DNA from: Candidatus Gastranaerophilales bacterium
GTDB lineage: Bacteria > Cyanobacteriota > Vampirovibrionia > Gastranaerophilales > Gastranaerophilaceae
Direction of reading: 5' to 3'
NCBI GenBank assembly: GCA_944323625.1
Contig: CALUTD010000005.1
Span: forward strand, 43,722-107,721
DNA: 64,000 nucleotides
The notes beneath the pieces were generated by a model, which had not been told where the DNA came from, did no database searches, and saw only the letters and a list, made by a program, of their open reading frames with translations. Each line of letters begins with the position of its first letter. Position 1 is the first letter of the stretch. The translations under genes were made by a program, and so were the position numbers. Shown here piece after piece: positions 8,150-16,393 of this stretch.

Positions 8150-10021
8150 TTATATATATTTTTTGCTTTCATTTAAAATGCTATCAGTTGATTTAATTAT
8201 TTCATTAACCTGTTTATCAATTTCTTTTGTATTATCTTCTATAGTTATAGGGTCAATTGAAGGAATATATCTGTCTGAGTTGTCATTATTTGAATCATTT
8301 TTGTTTAAAGCGGATGAGGCTATAGTATTATTTTCTTTTGACTCAGGTTTAATGGGGGTTTGATTATTATTAATATTTTGAGCCGGTAAAGCGTTTTGAT
8401 TTTGAGGCATATTTGCAGGCATATCTATATTTTGTACCTGAGGTTTAGAATCTGATATATGTTTATTTACTAAATTTGTTTCTCCATTTGTCTTAGCGGA
8501 ATTTGATGTATTTGTATTTATTGTAGTTTTATCCGTTTTTTGAGTTGTTTTAGAATTATTATCGGCATTTTGAGTCTGATTTTGTTTTTCTAAATATGTT
8601 TTTGGCTTACCAAAAATTTTATGAAATAATTTTGTAATGGGTTTTTGAATAAAAGGTTGGATTGCCATAGTTATAAGTATAAACCTGCCAAGTCCGCCAA
8701 CAAAGCCTTTTACTGTTGGTTTAGGAATTTTTATTCCTTTAATATATGTTGGTTTTTGGAGTTTATCTAATCCCATGCTCAAAACTTTTCCTGCGAATTT
8801 TAATGGTTTTTCCCAAAACTTGAGCTTTGCACCATCTTTCTTTAAAGATTTTGCAAGGGTTTTTGCTTCATCAAGACCTTTTCCGGCAAGTTTTGCAACT
8901 TTGTCTTTGTCTACCCCCTTAATTAAAAGTTTTTTCTGCATTTTTGCGATTTTAAGCCCTTCTTTTGTAAGTTCTTTATTCGCGTTAGTAGTATTAATAA
9001 GACTTTTAAGGGCTTCTCTGCCTTGTTGAGTCATTCCTCTATATTTATTCCCGCCTGCTTTATATAATATATTGGCAGAAGGTTGCAACAGTGCAAGACC
9101 CAAATAGCCTTCAGAAAAAACGTGCATAAAGGTACTTAGTTTTTCTCCTTTTGGGGCTTCTTTTGCCGCTTTTGAGGCTGCTACTATCCCCTGAGCAGCA
9201 AAAAACAAACTAAATGCGCCACCTCCATAAGTAATAAGATTTTTTCCTTTTATAAAGCCTTTTGCCATTCCGTTGCCGAGTGCGCTTTTTCCTATTTTGG
9301 ATTCTGCTGTTTTCAGTTTATTATTTAGTTGTGATAAATTTATCCCGCTCGAAAGCAGTCCGTCTTTTTTTACTTGTTCTATGCCATTTTTTATTAAATC
9401 ATCTGCTGCATTTATTAACATATTATTAGGTAATTTATATTGTCCGGAGGATTTTGCTATACTATTAAGCACATTTTTGGTTTCATTTGTTAATTGTATT
9501 TTATCATTTGCTAATTCTTTTATAAAATCTTCATTTTTCACAAGTGTTCTTAAGCCGGCAACCAGTTTATCGGCGCATTCACTGCTTAGACTGGTAGCTT
9601 TTACTGCAGACATACGTGGAACTGCCTGATATTTATTTGTAAAATATTTAGTGAATCTGTTATTAGAAATAGATTTAGCTATTTTTTGTTTTTTTGTAGG
9701 GTTAAAGACTTTATCAAGATGGAGTTTATCTGAAATTTTGTCACCAACATTTGCAATTTTTTTCAAAATACTTTTATTTTCAGAGCCGCCCATAGTATGA
9801 TTTACAAAATTATCAATAATCATTAACGGAGGAATTAAAGTAAGTGCTTTAATTGTTGAATCAGTATCCGCAGTACCGGTTAATGCCTGCACTGTAGAAG
9901 TATTTTTTGAATAATCCGTTACTGCCTGTTGCGATTTTGATAAATTGGATTGTATATCTTCTTTTTTTATCCCGCTGCCAAATCCGGAAGTATTATTTGA
10001 AAAATTAATGCCGTTAACCAT
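8150..10021 (-). CDS. Large lineage-type protein of unknown function with membrane segments
   Basis: 623 residues, unrecognised. Residues 1-20 contain INFSNNTSGFGSG; residues about 60-75 (LTLIPPLMII), 255-275 (GGGAFSLFFAAQGIVAA), 305-320 (GYLGLALLQPSANIL) and 440-455 (FILITMAIQPFI) are hydrophobic enough to touch or cross a membrane. Between them are Lys-rich helical stretches. The last 150 residues are a disordered Asn/Gln/Thr/Ser-rich tail. No signal peptide. It may be a peripheral or membrane-inserted effector-like protein, but no motif supports a function. The ATG is preceded by AGGAGTAAGG. Single gene, minus strand. Confidence 0.7.
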   Translation of the reverse strand: MVNGINFSNNTSGFGSGIKKEDIQSNLSKSQQAVTDYSKNTSTVQALTGTADTDSTIKALTLIPPLMIIDNFVNHTMGGSENKSILKKIANVGDKISDKLHLDKVFNPTKKQKIAKSISNNRFTKYFTNKYQAVPRMSAVKATSLSSECADKLVAGLRTLVKNEDFIKELANDKIQLTNETKNVLNSIAKSSGQYKLPNNMLINAADDLIKNGIEQVKKDGLLSSGINLSQLNNKLKTAESKIGKSALGNGMAKGFIKGKNLITYGGGAFSLFFAAQGIVAASKAAKEAPKGEKLSTFMHVFSEGYLGLALLQPSANILYKAGGNKYRGMTQQGREALKSLINTTNANKELTKEGLKIAKMQKKLLIKGVDKDKVAKLAGKGLDEAKTLAKSLKKDGAKLKFWEKPLKFAGKVLSMGLDKLQKPTYIKGIKIPKPTVKGFVGGLGRFILITMAIQPFIQKPITKLFHKIFGKPKTYLEKQNQTQNADNNSKTTQKTDKTTINTNTSNSAKTNGETNLVNKHISDSKPQVQNIDMPANMPQNQNALPAQNINNNQTPIKPESKENNTIASSALNKNDSNNDNSDRYIPSIDPITIEDNTKEIDKQVNEIIKSTDSILNESKKYI

Positions 10022-10113
10022 GGTTTACCTTACTCCTATATTTTTATTAAAACAAAATATAAATTAAATTGCATTAATTTTTTAGAAAATTAAAATATAG
10101 TAACATTTTGTAA

Positions 10114-10140
10114 TAAAAAAACAGGAATTAAATCCTGTTT
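10114..10140 (-). terminator. Rho-independent terminator
   Basis: AAACAGGA and TCCTGTTT arms around a short A/T loop, followed on the minus strand by a T7 run; it lies directly after the stop of the 10141-10881 gene. Confidence 0.8.
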
Positions 10141-10881
10141 TTAACCGTCTGTAAATAGTTTAAATGTTCTTTCAATATTGTTACTTATAACTTCCTGAAC
10201 GGATTCTAATTCACTCATAACTGCTTCGTGCTGTGTTTCCAATTGCTTCAGTTCCATTTCAAGCATATTATCTTGTCTTGATATTCTTGCTGTTTCGTAT
10301 TCATATTTACTTTCTGCTTCAGCATCATCAGATGTATCTTCCACATACCTCATTTCGGTATTTGATTCTAAATTGCTTATACTTATTCCGTCTACTTGCT
10401 CTGACGGATCAGATAAAAATAAAACTCCGTTCATTATGGCATTTTGAAGAACTTTGCCGTCATTCAAATATTCACTGCCATCTAAAATATCATATTCTTT
10501 TTCGCCAATTATTGCTTTCCCTGTTGTTGAGTCTATGGATAAAAGATTGTTGCCGTCCATATCTTGAGGTATTTCCCATTCGCCGGTTTCTTCATCTTTC
10601 TTTAGATATATTTGATAATTTGAGTTCGTAACAAGATATCCCATTTGAGTCAGATTTGAATAATTTAAATCCTCTGTAGTATATCCTTTATCTTCTGCTG
10701 TATTTGTAACATTAATTGTCAATTTATAATTGCTAAGTGCATCATTATATTCAGTTGCTGCCTTTTCTGACTGCATTGCTAATTGATTTTGCCTTTGAGA
10801 TATCATTATCTCCGCAAGCTCAATAGACGACAAGTTTGCCGTTAACATTAATAATCTGCCCTGTGAAGATGATAATCCCAT
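10141..10881 (-). CDS. MGLSSSQ-type coiled-coil protein, unknown function
   Basis: 246 residues. Begins MGLSSSQGRLLMLTANLSS, an N-terminal pattern I associate with a multi-copy family in gut Melainabacteria-like genomes (recollection, not checked). The N-terminal 60 and C-terminal 50 residues are long helices and the middle is beta-rich, so the ends could pair as in filament subunits. Near the C-terminus EMELKQLETQ and NNIERTFKLF resemble the EMEVKRLDTQ and IQRATPKY ends of the 604-1047 protein. No signal peptide. Followed at once by a terminator, so likely monocistronic. Confidence 0.75.
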   Translation of the reverse strand: MGLSSSQGRLLMLTANLSSIELAEIMISQRQNQLAMQSEKAATEYNDALSNYKLTINVTNTAEDKGYTTEDLNYSNLTQMGYLVTNSNYQIYLKKDEETGEWEIPQDMDGNNLLSIDSTTGKAIIGEKEYDILDGSEYLNDGKVLQNAIMNGVLFLSDPSEQVDGISISNLESNTEMRYVEDTSDDAEAESKYEYETARISRQDNMLEMELKQLETQHEAVMSELESVQEVISNNIERTFKLFTDG

Positions 10882-10979
10882 TATATTTTTTCTCCGATAT
10901 TGCCTTATACATTATATATATCGGTTTTTTTTAAAAAAACTTAAATTTTACGTTAGAAAATCTTAACATTTTTTAATGT

Positions 10980-12545
10980 TTATTTATTTTTAATATAATT
11001 TGAAATATCTATTACTTTGTTAACTTCTTGAGGTATATAAAATTCACATTCTGACCAAAGCAATGTTTCAGGGATATCGCCATCAGAGTTTTCCTCCATT
11101 GCTTTTTTGTTGCAGTACCCTTTAATCATATTATTTGTGCCGTCAATTTTGGGAGAGAAATAAGCGCAAGACTGACATATTTTCATTCTGAATCCGTGTT
11201 GTTCCAAAATATCGGAAATATTTTTAACCGCATCACACATTCTTACGAAACTTTGTGCAGTCTCTTGTTTTTTATTTTTGTATCTGAATACAGCTTTTTT
11301 AAAACCGTCTTCAGATATTAAATCCAAATAACATTGGAATATATTTCTTCCATTTGTTACATTTACGGGAACAGTAATTTTTTCTACATTAACTTTTTTC
11401 TTTTTATTTGTAAATTTAAAGAGTTTTTTAAATATTTTCATTTTTGAAATGGTGTCTGCAAGAGTTAAAAATGGACAAGCGGCCAAATAAAATAAAGGTT
11501 TTATATATAATTGTGAGGTATATATTGAAAATCCGAAAGCCACTGCAAGCACTATTGCAAGGAATACAGACCAAGGGAAGTCAAACATAAACTTGTAATT
11601 AAAAGAGTATGTGGCTGTCAAAACAATTATACCAATTAAAATTACCGGATTAGGCTTAAATAAAGAGAACAAGAACTCTAAAAATTTGAAATTAGTAATA
11701 ACTCCCGGGTTAAAACAATGTCTGAATAATGACATTTTAAATGCGAAATCGGGTCTTCTTATTTCGTAATCAATTGAAGAAACATATGTTTTGATTTCAG
11801 GAACAAATTTTGGAGGATAATTGACTCCGGTAAGGAGAAATGAATATTTTAACTCTGAATTTGCATCTTTAAAATCTATACAGCGTACTTTTTCAAGTAC
11901 TTCATGTTTTATGATAGTAATATCAGAATCTATAGGAACAGCAAGTCCCAATTGTGAGCGACCAAGTTTCATTATATTTACGTTGTACTCATTTACATTT
12001 GAAAATACCTTTTCATAGTAATTTGCATCTTCCAAAAATATTTCTGTAGAACCTACTATAACAGGATTTTCCTGTAGTGCTTCATTTATTTTAGATAAGA
12101 AATCAGTTCTTACCATTCTATTTGCGTTTAAAAATACGTATCCATCAACTCTTTTAAAAGACAATAAATTTTCTAAAAGCCATGAAACTGCTTTATCTTT
12201 ACCAAAAGGTACATCATCCTTGAGTCGCCATAACTTTGCCCCTCCGACAAATTCAAGTTTGTTTGATGAATTATCTGTGCAGTTATCTAAAATTATATGT
12301 ATTTGATAGTTCCCTTTCGGATAGTCTTGCTTTTTTAACTGTTCTAAAAGGTTTACAATAGTTTTTTCGTTGTTGTGAGAATATATTATTACTATTAAAT
12401 TGTTATATTCTTTTCTTGTATCTGTATTTTTTTTATTTTTTGATTTTAATATACTCATCGATACAATTAATGCAAAATATATTGTGAAAATTGCAGCATA
12501 TAAAAATAAAATTGTTATTATACATAATAGTAATTTATTAAACAT
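10980..12545 (-). CDS. Membrane glycosyltransferase family 2 with Cys-rich tail
   Basis: About 521 residues. Start placed at the ATG at 12545, preceded by GAGGTGG; an in-frame TTG upstream at 12617 adds 24 residues without support. An N-terminal membrane helix is followed by a GT2 domain (NLIVIIYSHNNEKTI, HIILDNCTDNS, YVFLNANRMV in place of a canonical DxD) and three or four hydrophobic segments around residues 300-375. The last 70 residues carry a CQSC, a GYCNKK and a SECEF, four Cys that could bind zinc or an Fe-S cluster. Processive or lipid-linked sugar transfer is likely; acceptor unknown. The weak DxD region lowers certainty about activity. Confidence 0.8.
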   Translation of the reverse strand: MFNKLLLCIITILFLYAAIFTIYFALIVSMSILKSKNKKNTDTRKEYNNLIVIIYSHNNEKTIVNLLEQLKKQDYPKGNYQIHIILDNCTDNSSNKLEFVGGAKLWRLKDDVPFGKDKAVSWLLENLLSFKRVDGYVFLNANRMVRTDFLSKINEALQENPVIVGSTEIFLEDANYYEKVFSNVNEYNVNIMKLGRSQLGLAVPIDSDITIIKHEVLEKVRCIDFKDANSELKYSFLLTGVNYPPKFVPEIKTYVSSIDYEIRRPDFAFKMSLFRHCFNPGVITNFKFLEFLFSLFKPNPVILIGIIVLTATYSFNYKFMFDFPWSVFLAIVLAVAFGFSIYTSQLYIKPLFYLAACPFLTLADTISKMKIFKKLFKFTNKKKKVNVEKITVPVNVTNGRNIFQCYLDLISEDGFKKAVFRYKNKKQETAQSFVRMCDAVKNISDILEQHGFRMKICQSCAYFSPKIDGTNNMIKGYCNKKAMEENSDGDIPETLLWSECEFYIPQEVNKVIDISNYIKNK

Positions 12546-12729
12546 GTTCCACCTCAATATTAATTGTATGAAAAAAAGAGTAATAATTCCAGTATACAGA
12601 ACTTGTGACAAAATCAATACATTGTAAATTTTTATTAAAATTATAATAAAAAATATAAACTTTTTAATAAAACTGAATTATTATAATTGTAACAAATCCC
12701 CAAATCTCCTCCCAAGATTATTAAGTATT

Positions 12730-12752
12730 AGCTGCTGTGCAGCTTTTTTTTT
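12730..12752 (+). terminator. Orphan plus-strand terminator hairpin
   Basis: AGCTGC, TGT loop, GCAGCT then nine T. No plus-strand gene lies upstream; the nearest coding sequence is the divergent minus-strand glycosyltransferase. The preceding bases include CTCCTCCC, which resembles an anti-Shine-Dalgarno sequence, so a small RNA ending here is possible but unproven. Confidence 0.55.
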
Positions 12753-12908
12753 GCTTATTTATTTTTCTTTTATTGAATTTTTAATTAATATTCTTGATAA
12801 TAAAAATTTATGTTGTATTATTGGTAGTATATTGAGTTTGTACTCGAAAGTCGGTTGTATTGCTAAATTTTTTAGCTATAAGAATTTAGTTCAATTGGCG
12901 GCTTTTGG

Positions 12909-12950
12909 TAAAATCAAAAAACTGAATATGTGCCTGCATGCCAGCTGAGC
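12909..12950 (+). repeat. Partial direct copy of the tRNA-Arg 5' region
   Basis: AAATCAAAAAACTGAATATG followed by TGCCTGCATGCCAGCTGAGC closely repeats the leader and first 15-20 bases of the tRNA-Arg gene at 13040. The copy stops in the D-arm, so it is a non-functional remnant. Confidence 0.7.
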
Positions 12951-12996
12951 CGTTAAATCTTTTACGAAGTAAAAGTTTAACGAAGTAGAGATTAAA

Positions 12997-13018
12997 AACA
13001 CTCTATCCGGCGGCCGGG
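12997..13018 (-). repeat. Inverted partial copy of the tRNA-Arg D-arm
   Basis: AAACACTCTATCCGGC is the reverse complement, with about one mismatch, of the D-arm and anticodon-stem start of the adjacent tRNA (GCTGGATAGAGTGTTT). Together they form an inverted repeat around the tRNA 5' end. Confidence 0.65.
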
Positions 13019-13039
13019 TATAATCGAAAAATTGAATAT

Positions 13040-13113
13040 GTGCCTGTAGCTCAGCTGGATAGAGTGTTTGGCTACGAACCAAAAGGTCGGGGGTTCGAAT
13101 CCCTCCAGGCACG
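13040..13113 (+). tRNA. tRNA-Arg (anticodon ACG)
   Basis: 74-base cloverleaf: acceptor GTGCCTG pairs with CAGGCAC, D-arm GCTC...GAGT, anticodon stem TTTGG/CCAAA with loop CTACGAA (anticodon ACG), T-arm GGGGG TTCGAAT CCCTC, discriminator G. CCA is not encoded. A-to-I editing at position 34 by TadA would let it read CGN codons. Confidence 0.95.
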
Positions 13114-13118
13114 TTTAA

Positions 13119-13143
13119 AGAGACTCTTAGGAGTCTTTTTTTT
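13119..13143 (+). terminator. Terminator of tRNA-Arg
   Basis: AGACTC TTAG GAGTCT followed by T8, eight bases after the tRNA. Confidence 0.85.
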
Positions 13144-13180
13144 GGATTCGAACCCGCAAATTTATAATTAGTAATGATTA

Positions 13181-13326
13181 GTTGGGTTGAAAACCCAACC
13201 TACAAAATTTTCAGGAGTATTTCAAATTTGTAGGTTAGGGTTTCTACCCTAACAATTCTAAATTACAGGCATTTGGAAGTTTTTTATGTATAAAATAAAT
13301 TTTAGGTTGGGCATACTTGCCCAACA
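13181..13326. repeat. Cluster of three short palindromic units
   Basis: Three related hairpins: GTTGGGTTGAAAACCCAAC (13181-13199), GTTAGGGTTTCTACCCTAAC (about 13234-13253) and GTTGGGCATACTTGCCCAAC (about 13305-13324). Each has a GGGT or GGGC stem, with TAGG or CCTA at the flanks. They look like REP-type extragenic palindromes. The second half of the gap, to 13499, shows nothing else I can name. Confidence 0.75.
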
Positions 13327-13499
13327 AAACTGACTCATTATTAGTTTTGAAGTTTTGTAAATGTTTAATCGGCAATTAAAAAACATGTAATATTTATGTT
13401 AGTATTTAGTAAATAAAATGAGTTTTTCATCTTTTTTTAGTATGGTTACGAGTTTTCGTTAACAGAGGGTTATTAGACAGAAGAAGTTAGAAGTATATA

Positions 13500-13661
13500 A
13501 TGGCAGATAGTCTGATTATTGACAATGTTTTAACAAAACAAATTAAGCAAAGCTTATTTGGTTTATTATTTTCAAAAACTGAACCGGAAACGGTATTAGT
13601 CAATTATATGCCTAAATCCTCCGTTTTTTTGTCATTGTACCCCCCCCCGACACTCAATTAA
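13500..13661 (+). CDS. Short ORF ending in a poly-C tract, possibly a broken gene
   Basis: 53 codons from ATG 13500 (MADSLIIDNVLTKQIKQS) to TAA 13659. Upstream AGAAGTTAGA is a weak ribosome site. Codons 47-50 are formed by TAC plus a C9 run and the frame stops six codons later. The abrupt change of composition at the C run parallels the disruption at 7785 and suggests that only the 5' end of a former gene survives. No family recognised. Confidence 0.3.
   Translation: MADSLIIDNVLTKQIKQSLFGLLFSKTEPETVLVNYMPKSSVFLSLYPPPTLN
13640..13648. repeat. C9 homopolymer tract
   Basis: Nine consecutive C, flanked by TTGTA and GACAC, about 290 bases before the phosphonate operon. Confidence 0.9.
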
Positions 13662-13933
13662 TTTTTATTTTAAACACTAAAAAACGAAATTTTTGTTTTT
13701 CTGTTAGTTTATGTTTATTAAAGACAATTCTCAAAACAAGTTCAGTTTGGGTTTGTCTTGGTCTTATTCTTAAAAACTTTGAAATTTTAATGCAAAATAT
13801 TGTGTTTTTGCATTTCTCAGTGTTGCACATTTTTTGTGATTGTTTGACGGAACTTTGTTGTTCTTTAAATCTGACTTTTGCTTTTTCTACGTCAAATTAT
13901 TTTTTTCATACAAAATTTTTGGAGGTATTTTAA
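13662..13933 (+). promoter_or_regulatory. Leader region of the phosphonate/glycan operon
   Basis: About 270 bases of T-rich DNA without a credible ORF. I see no confident -35/-10 pair or terminator. The only firm signal is GGAGG at 13921-13925, eight bases before the ATG at 13934. The long gap makes this the likely site of promoter and any control of the five-gene operon. Confidence 0.4.
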
Positions 13934-16393
13934 ATGGAAAATTTGGTATCTATAATACTGCCAACTTATAACGGAGAAAAATTTTTAAAGGATTCTATTG
14001 AAAGTATTCTTAAACAGACATATACTAATTGGGAGCTTATTATTGTTAATGATTGTTCAACTGATAATACATTAAAAATTATTGAAGAATATGCTCAAAA
14101 AGATGCTCGAATAAAATATATTTCAAATAAAGTAAATTCAAAATTGCCTCAATCTTTAAACAACGGTTTTAAATTAGCAAAGGGAGAATATTATACTTGG
14201 ACAAGTGACGATAACATGTATAAACCAAATGCCATAAAAAAAATGGTAGAATATCTTAATGAAAACCCGACTTGTGATTTAGTTTCTTTTAATTTTGATT
14301 TCATAACCGAAGATTGTCAATTTGAAAAAAAGTTAACTGATTATTTCCCAACACGTAATATGTTACAATTAGCTACATATTGTAATGTTGGTGCGTGTTT
14401 TATGTATCGAAAAGAAATAGCTGCCAAAGTTGGCGAATATGATACAGAAATGTTTTGTGCAGAAGACTACGATTATTGGTGTAGAATAGCAATAAACGGA
14501 AATATACATTATAATGATGAAAATTTATATATGTATAGAAATAATCCACAAAGTTTGACCGCAACAAAATCTGATGTTATCCAAAAAAGAACAAATGAAA
14601 TAAGAAAAAAATATGCGTTGAAAATATTAGAAAAATGTGGTTTTAATAAAAAACAACAAGTCGAGTATTTATTGCATTCTTATAAAATTTCAAATGAGTA
14701 TTTATATTTAGAAATAGTTCAAGATATTGATAAAAAAGTGTTTGAAAAATTGAAACAAAAAGAAAAAATAAAAAATTTTATAAAATCTATTTTTTCATTA
14801 AGCAATGTTTATTCTAATAGTAAAAAGTATAAAGTTATAAGTGTATTGGGAATAAAAATTAAATTTAGAAAAAAAGAAAAATCTGTTGACAAAAAAATAG
14901 ATTATTTGCAAAAGTATAAATTAGCAAAAGAATGGATAGAAAAATATACAGTCGATAATAAAGGAATTTGTGTTGAATCAAATCTACCGAAAACAATATA
15001 TCCTGAATGTACAGGATATTATATACCTACGTTGTTAAAATTTGGAGATAAAGAAAGGGCTGTTAATTTTGGTAATTATTTAATTTCCATACAAAATGAA
15101 GATGGTTCCTGGAATGAACAAACCGGAAAAATTGCTTATACGTTTGATACGGCACAAATTTTAAAAGGTTTAGTTTCTCTTATTGAACATAATTTAGATG
15201 AAAAAGATAAATATAAAAATGCTTTGTTAAAAGGTTGTGATTGGATTTTATCAATGCAAAGAGAAAACGGTTCAATTGCTACACCTGATTACTCATACTG
15301 GGGTTTGCCTTATGGAAAAAGAGTTCCTGAAGCAATTCATGTTTATTGCCTTGAACCGTTGCGAAAAACTGCAAAAATGTTTGGAATAAATAAATATGAA
15401 GTCTGTGTTCAGAAAGCATTGAATTACTATTTGTCATTAGAAGATTTAACTGATTTCAAAACTTTATCTCATTTTAATGCGTACATTATTGAAGGACTGA
15501 TTGATACAGGAGAAATAAATAGAGCTAAAAGAGCAATGGACTTAATTTCCTTGCATCAAAGATTAGATGGTTCGGTTAGTGCATATTCTCACGTTGATTT
15601 TGTATGTTCAACCGGATTACTTCAATATGCAATTTGTTGGTATAAATTAGGTGAAATAGAAAAAGCAGATAAAGCATTCGATTATGTATGCAACTTGCAA
15701 AATAAATCGGGCGGCTGGTATGGAAGCTATACAGTTGCAAGAGATAAAGCAAATTATTTTCCGGATGGAGAAATTGACTGGGCTGTTAAATATTTTTTAG
15801 ATGCTATTTATTTTCGGACAAAGGTCAAATATGACACAATTAATTGGAGTAATATGTGGAGTTGTTTACAAAAAAATGATGAAAGATATTCGATTATTGA
15901 AAATGAAGTTGCAAATGAATCAGTTAATACAGTTTTGGATTTAGGCTGCGGAAAAGGCAGATATACAAAGAAATTGATAGAAAAGTATCCAAATAAAAAA
16001 TATTGTTGTGTTGACATTACAGAAAAATTATTTAAAGATTTTGAATTTAATTCAGAAAACAAAATCGGAACTATATTGGATATTCCCTATCCGAATAACT
16101 ATTTTGACTGTGTATTTATTTGTGAAGCATTAGAACATTGTATTGACTTAGATAATGCAATAAAAGAAATTGCACGAGTTATAAAACAAAATGGCAGATT
16201 AATAATTATTGACAAAAATATTAAATCATTAGGTCAACTAGAATTGGCTGATTTTGAACAATGGTTTGATGAAAAAGAATTATGTAAAAAATTGGAAAAT
16301 AACGGTTTTTCCGCAACGGTAAAATCAAACATAGAATATGAAAATGGAATAAAGGACGGATTATTTTCGGCGTGGCAAGGAGTAAAAAAATGA
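13934..16393 (+). CDS. Three-domain protein: GT2 glycosyltransferase, alpha/alpha-barrel, SAM methyltransferase
   Basis: 819 residues. Residues 1-about 270 are GT2 (SIILPTYNGEKFL, IIVNDCSTDN, TSDDN as the metal-binding acidic motif, AEDYDYW). Residues about 315-630 form a helical repeat domain with recurring LISIQNEDGSWNE, ILSMQRENGS, LISLHQRLDGS and CNLQNKSGGWY units, the pattern of prenyltransferase/terpene-cyclase-like alpha/alpha barrels. Residues about 660-819 are a class I methyltransferase with VLDLGCGKGRY (about 668) and an EALEH motif. It probably adds a sugar to a surface glycan and methylates glycan or phosphonate. First gene of the operon; its stop overlaps the next start (ATGA). 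The function of the middle domain is unclear. Confidence 0.85.
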   Translation: MENLVSIILPTYNGEKFLKDSIESILKQTYTNWELIIVNDCSTDNTLKIIEEYAQKDARIKYISNKVNSKLPQSLNNGFKLAKGEYYTWTSDDNMYKPNAIKKMVEYLNENPTCDLVSFNFDFITEDCQFEKKLTDYFPTRNMLQLATYCNVGACFMYRKEIAAKVGEYDTEMFCAEDYDYWCRIAINGNIHYNDENLYMYRNNPQSLTATKSDVIQKRTNEIRKKYALKILEKCGFNKKQQVEYLLHSYKISNEYLYLEIVQDIDKKVFEKLKQKEKIKNFIKSIFSLSNVYSNSKKYKVISVLGIKIKFRKKEKSVDKKIDYLQKYKLAKEWIEKYTVDNKGICVESNLPKTIYPECTGYYIPTLLKFGDKERAVNFGNYLISIQNEDGSWNEQTGKIAYTFDTAQILKGLVSLIEHNLDEKDKYKNALLKGCDWILSMQRENGSIATPDYSYWGLPYGKRVPEAIHVYCLEPLRKTAKMFGINKYEVCVQKALNYYLSLEDLTDFKTLSHFNAYIIEGLIDTGEINRAKRAMDLISLHQRLDGSVSAYSHVDFVCSTGLLQYAICWYKLGEIEKADKAFDYVCNLQNKSGGWYGSYTVARDKANYFPDGEIDWAVKYFLDAIYFRTKVKYDTINWSNMWSCLQKNDERYSIIENEVANESVNTVLDLGCGKGRYTKKLIEKYPNKKYCCVDITEKLFKDFEFNSENKIGTILDIPYPNNYFDCVFICEALEHCIDLDNAIKEIARVIKQNGRLIIIDKNIKSLGQLELADFEQWFDEKELCKKLENNGFSATVKSNIEYENGIKDGLFSAWQGVKK

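Noticed and set aside
9273..9629. Plus-strand 118-codon ORF inside the 8150-10021 gene
   Set aside because: Shadow frame of the minus-strand gene, with no ribosome site or recognisable motif.
12751..12948. Plus-strand 65-codon ORF
   Set aside because: It begins in the terminator T run, ends in the tRNA remnant and lacks a ribosome site.
12891..13112. Minus-strand ORF beginning MPGGIRTPDLLVRSQ
   Set aside because: It is the antisense of tRNA-Arg and its partial copies; this type of ORF is a well-known false prediction.
13181..13326. Possible CRISPR array
   Set aside because: The three palindromes differ in sequence and spacing, and no cas gene is present.
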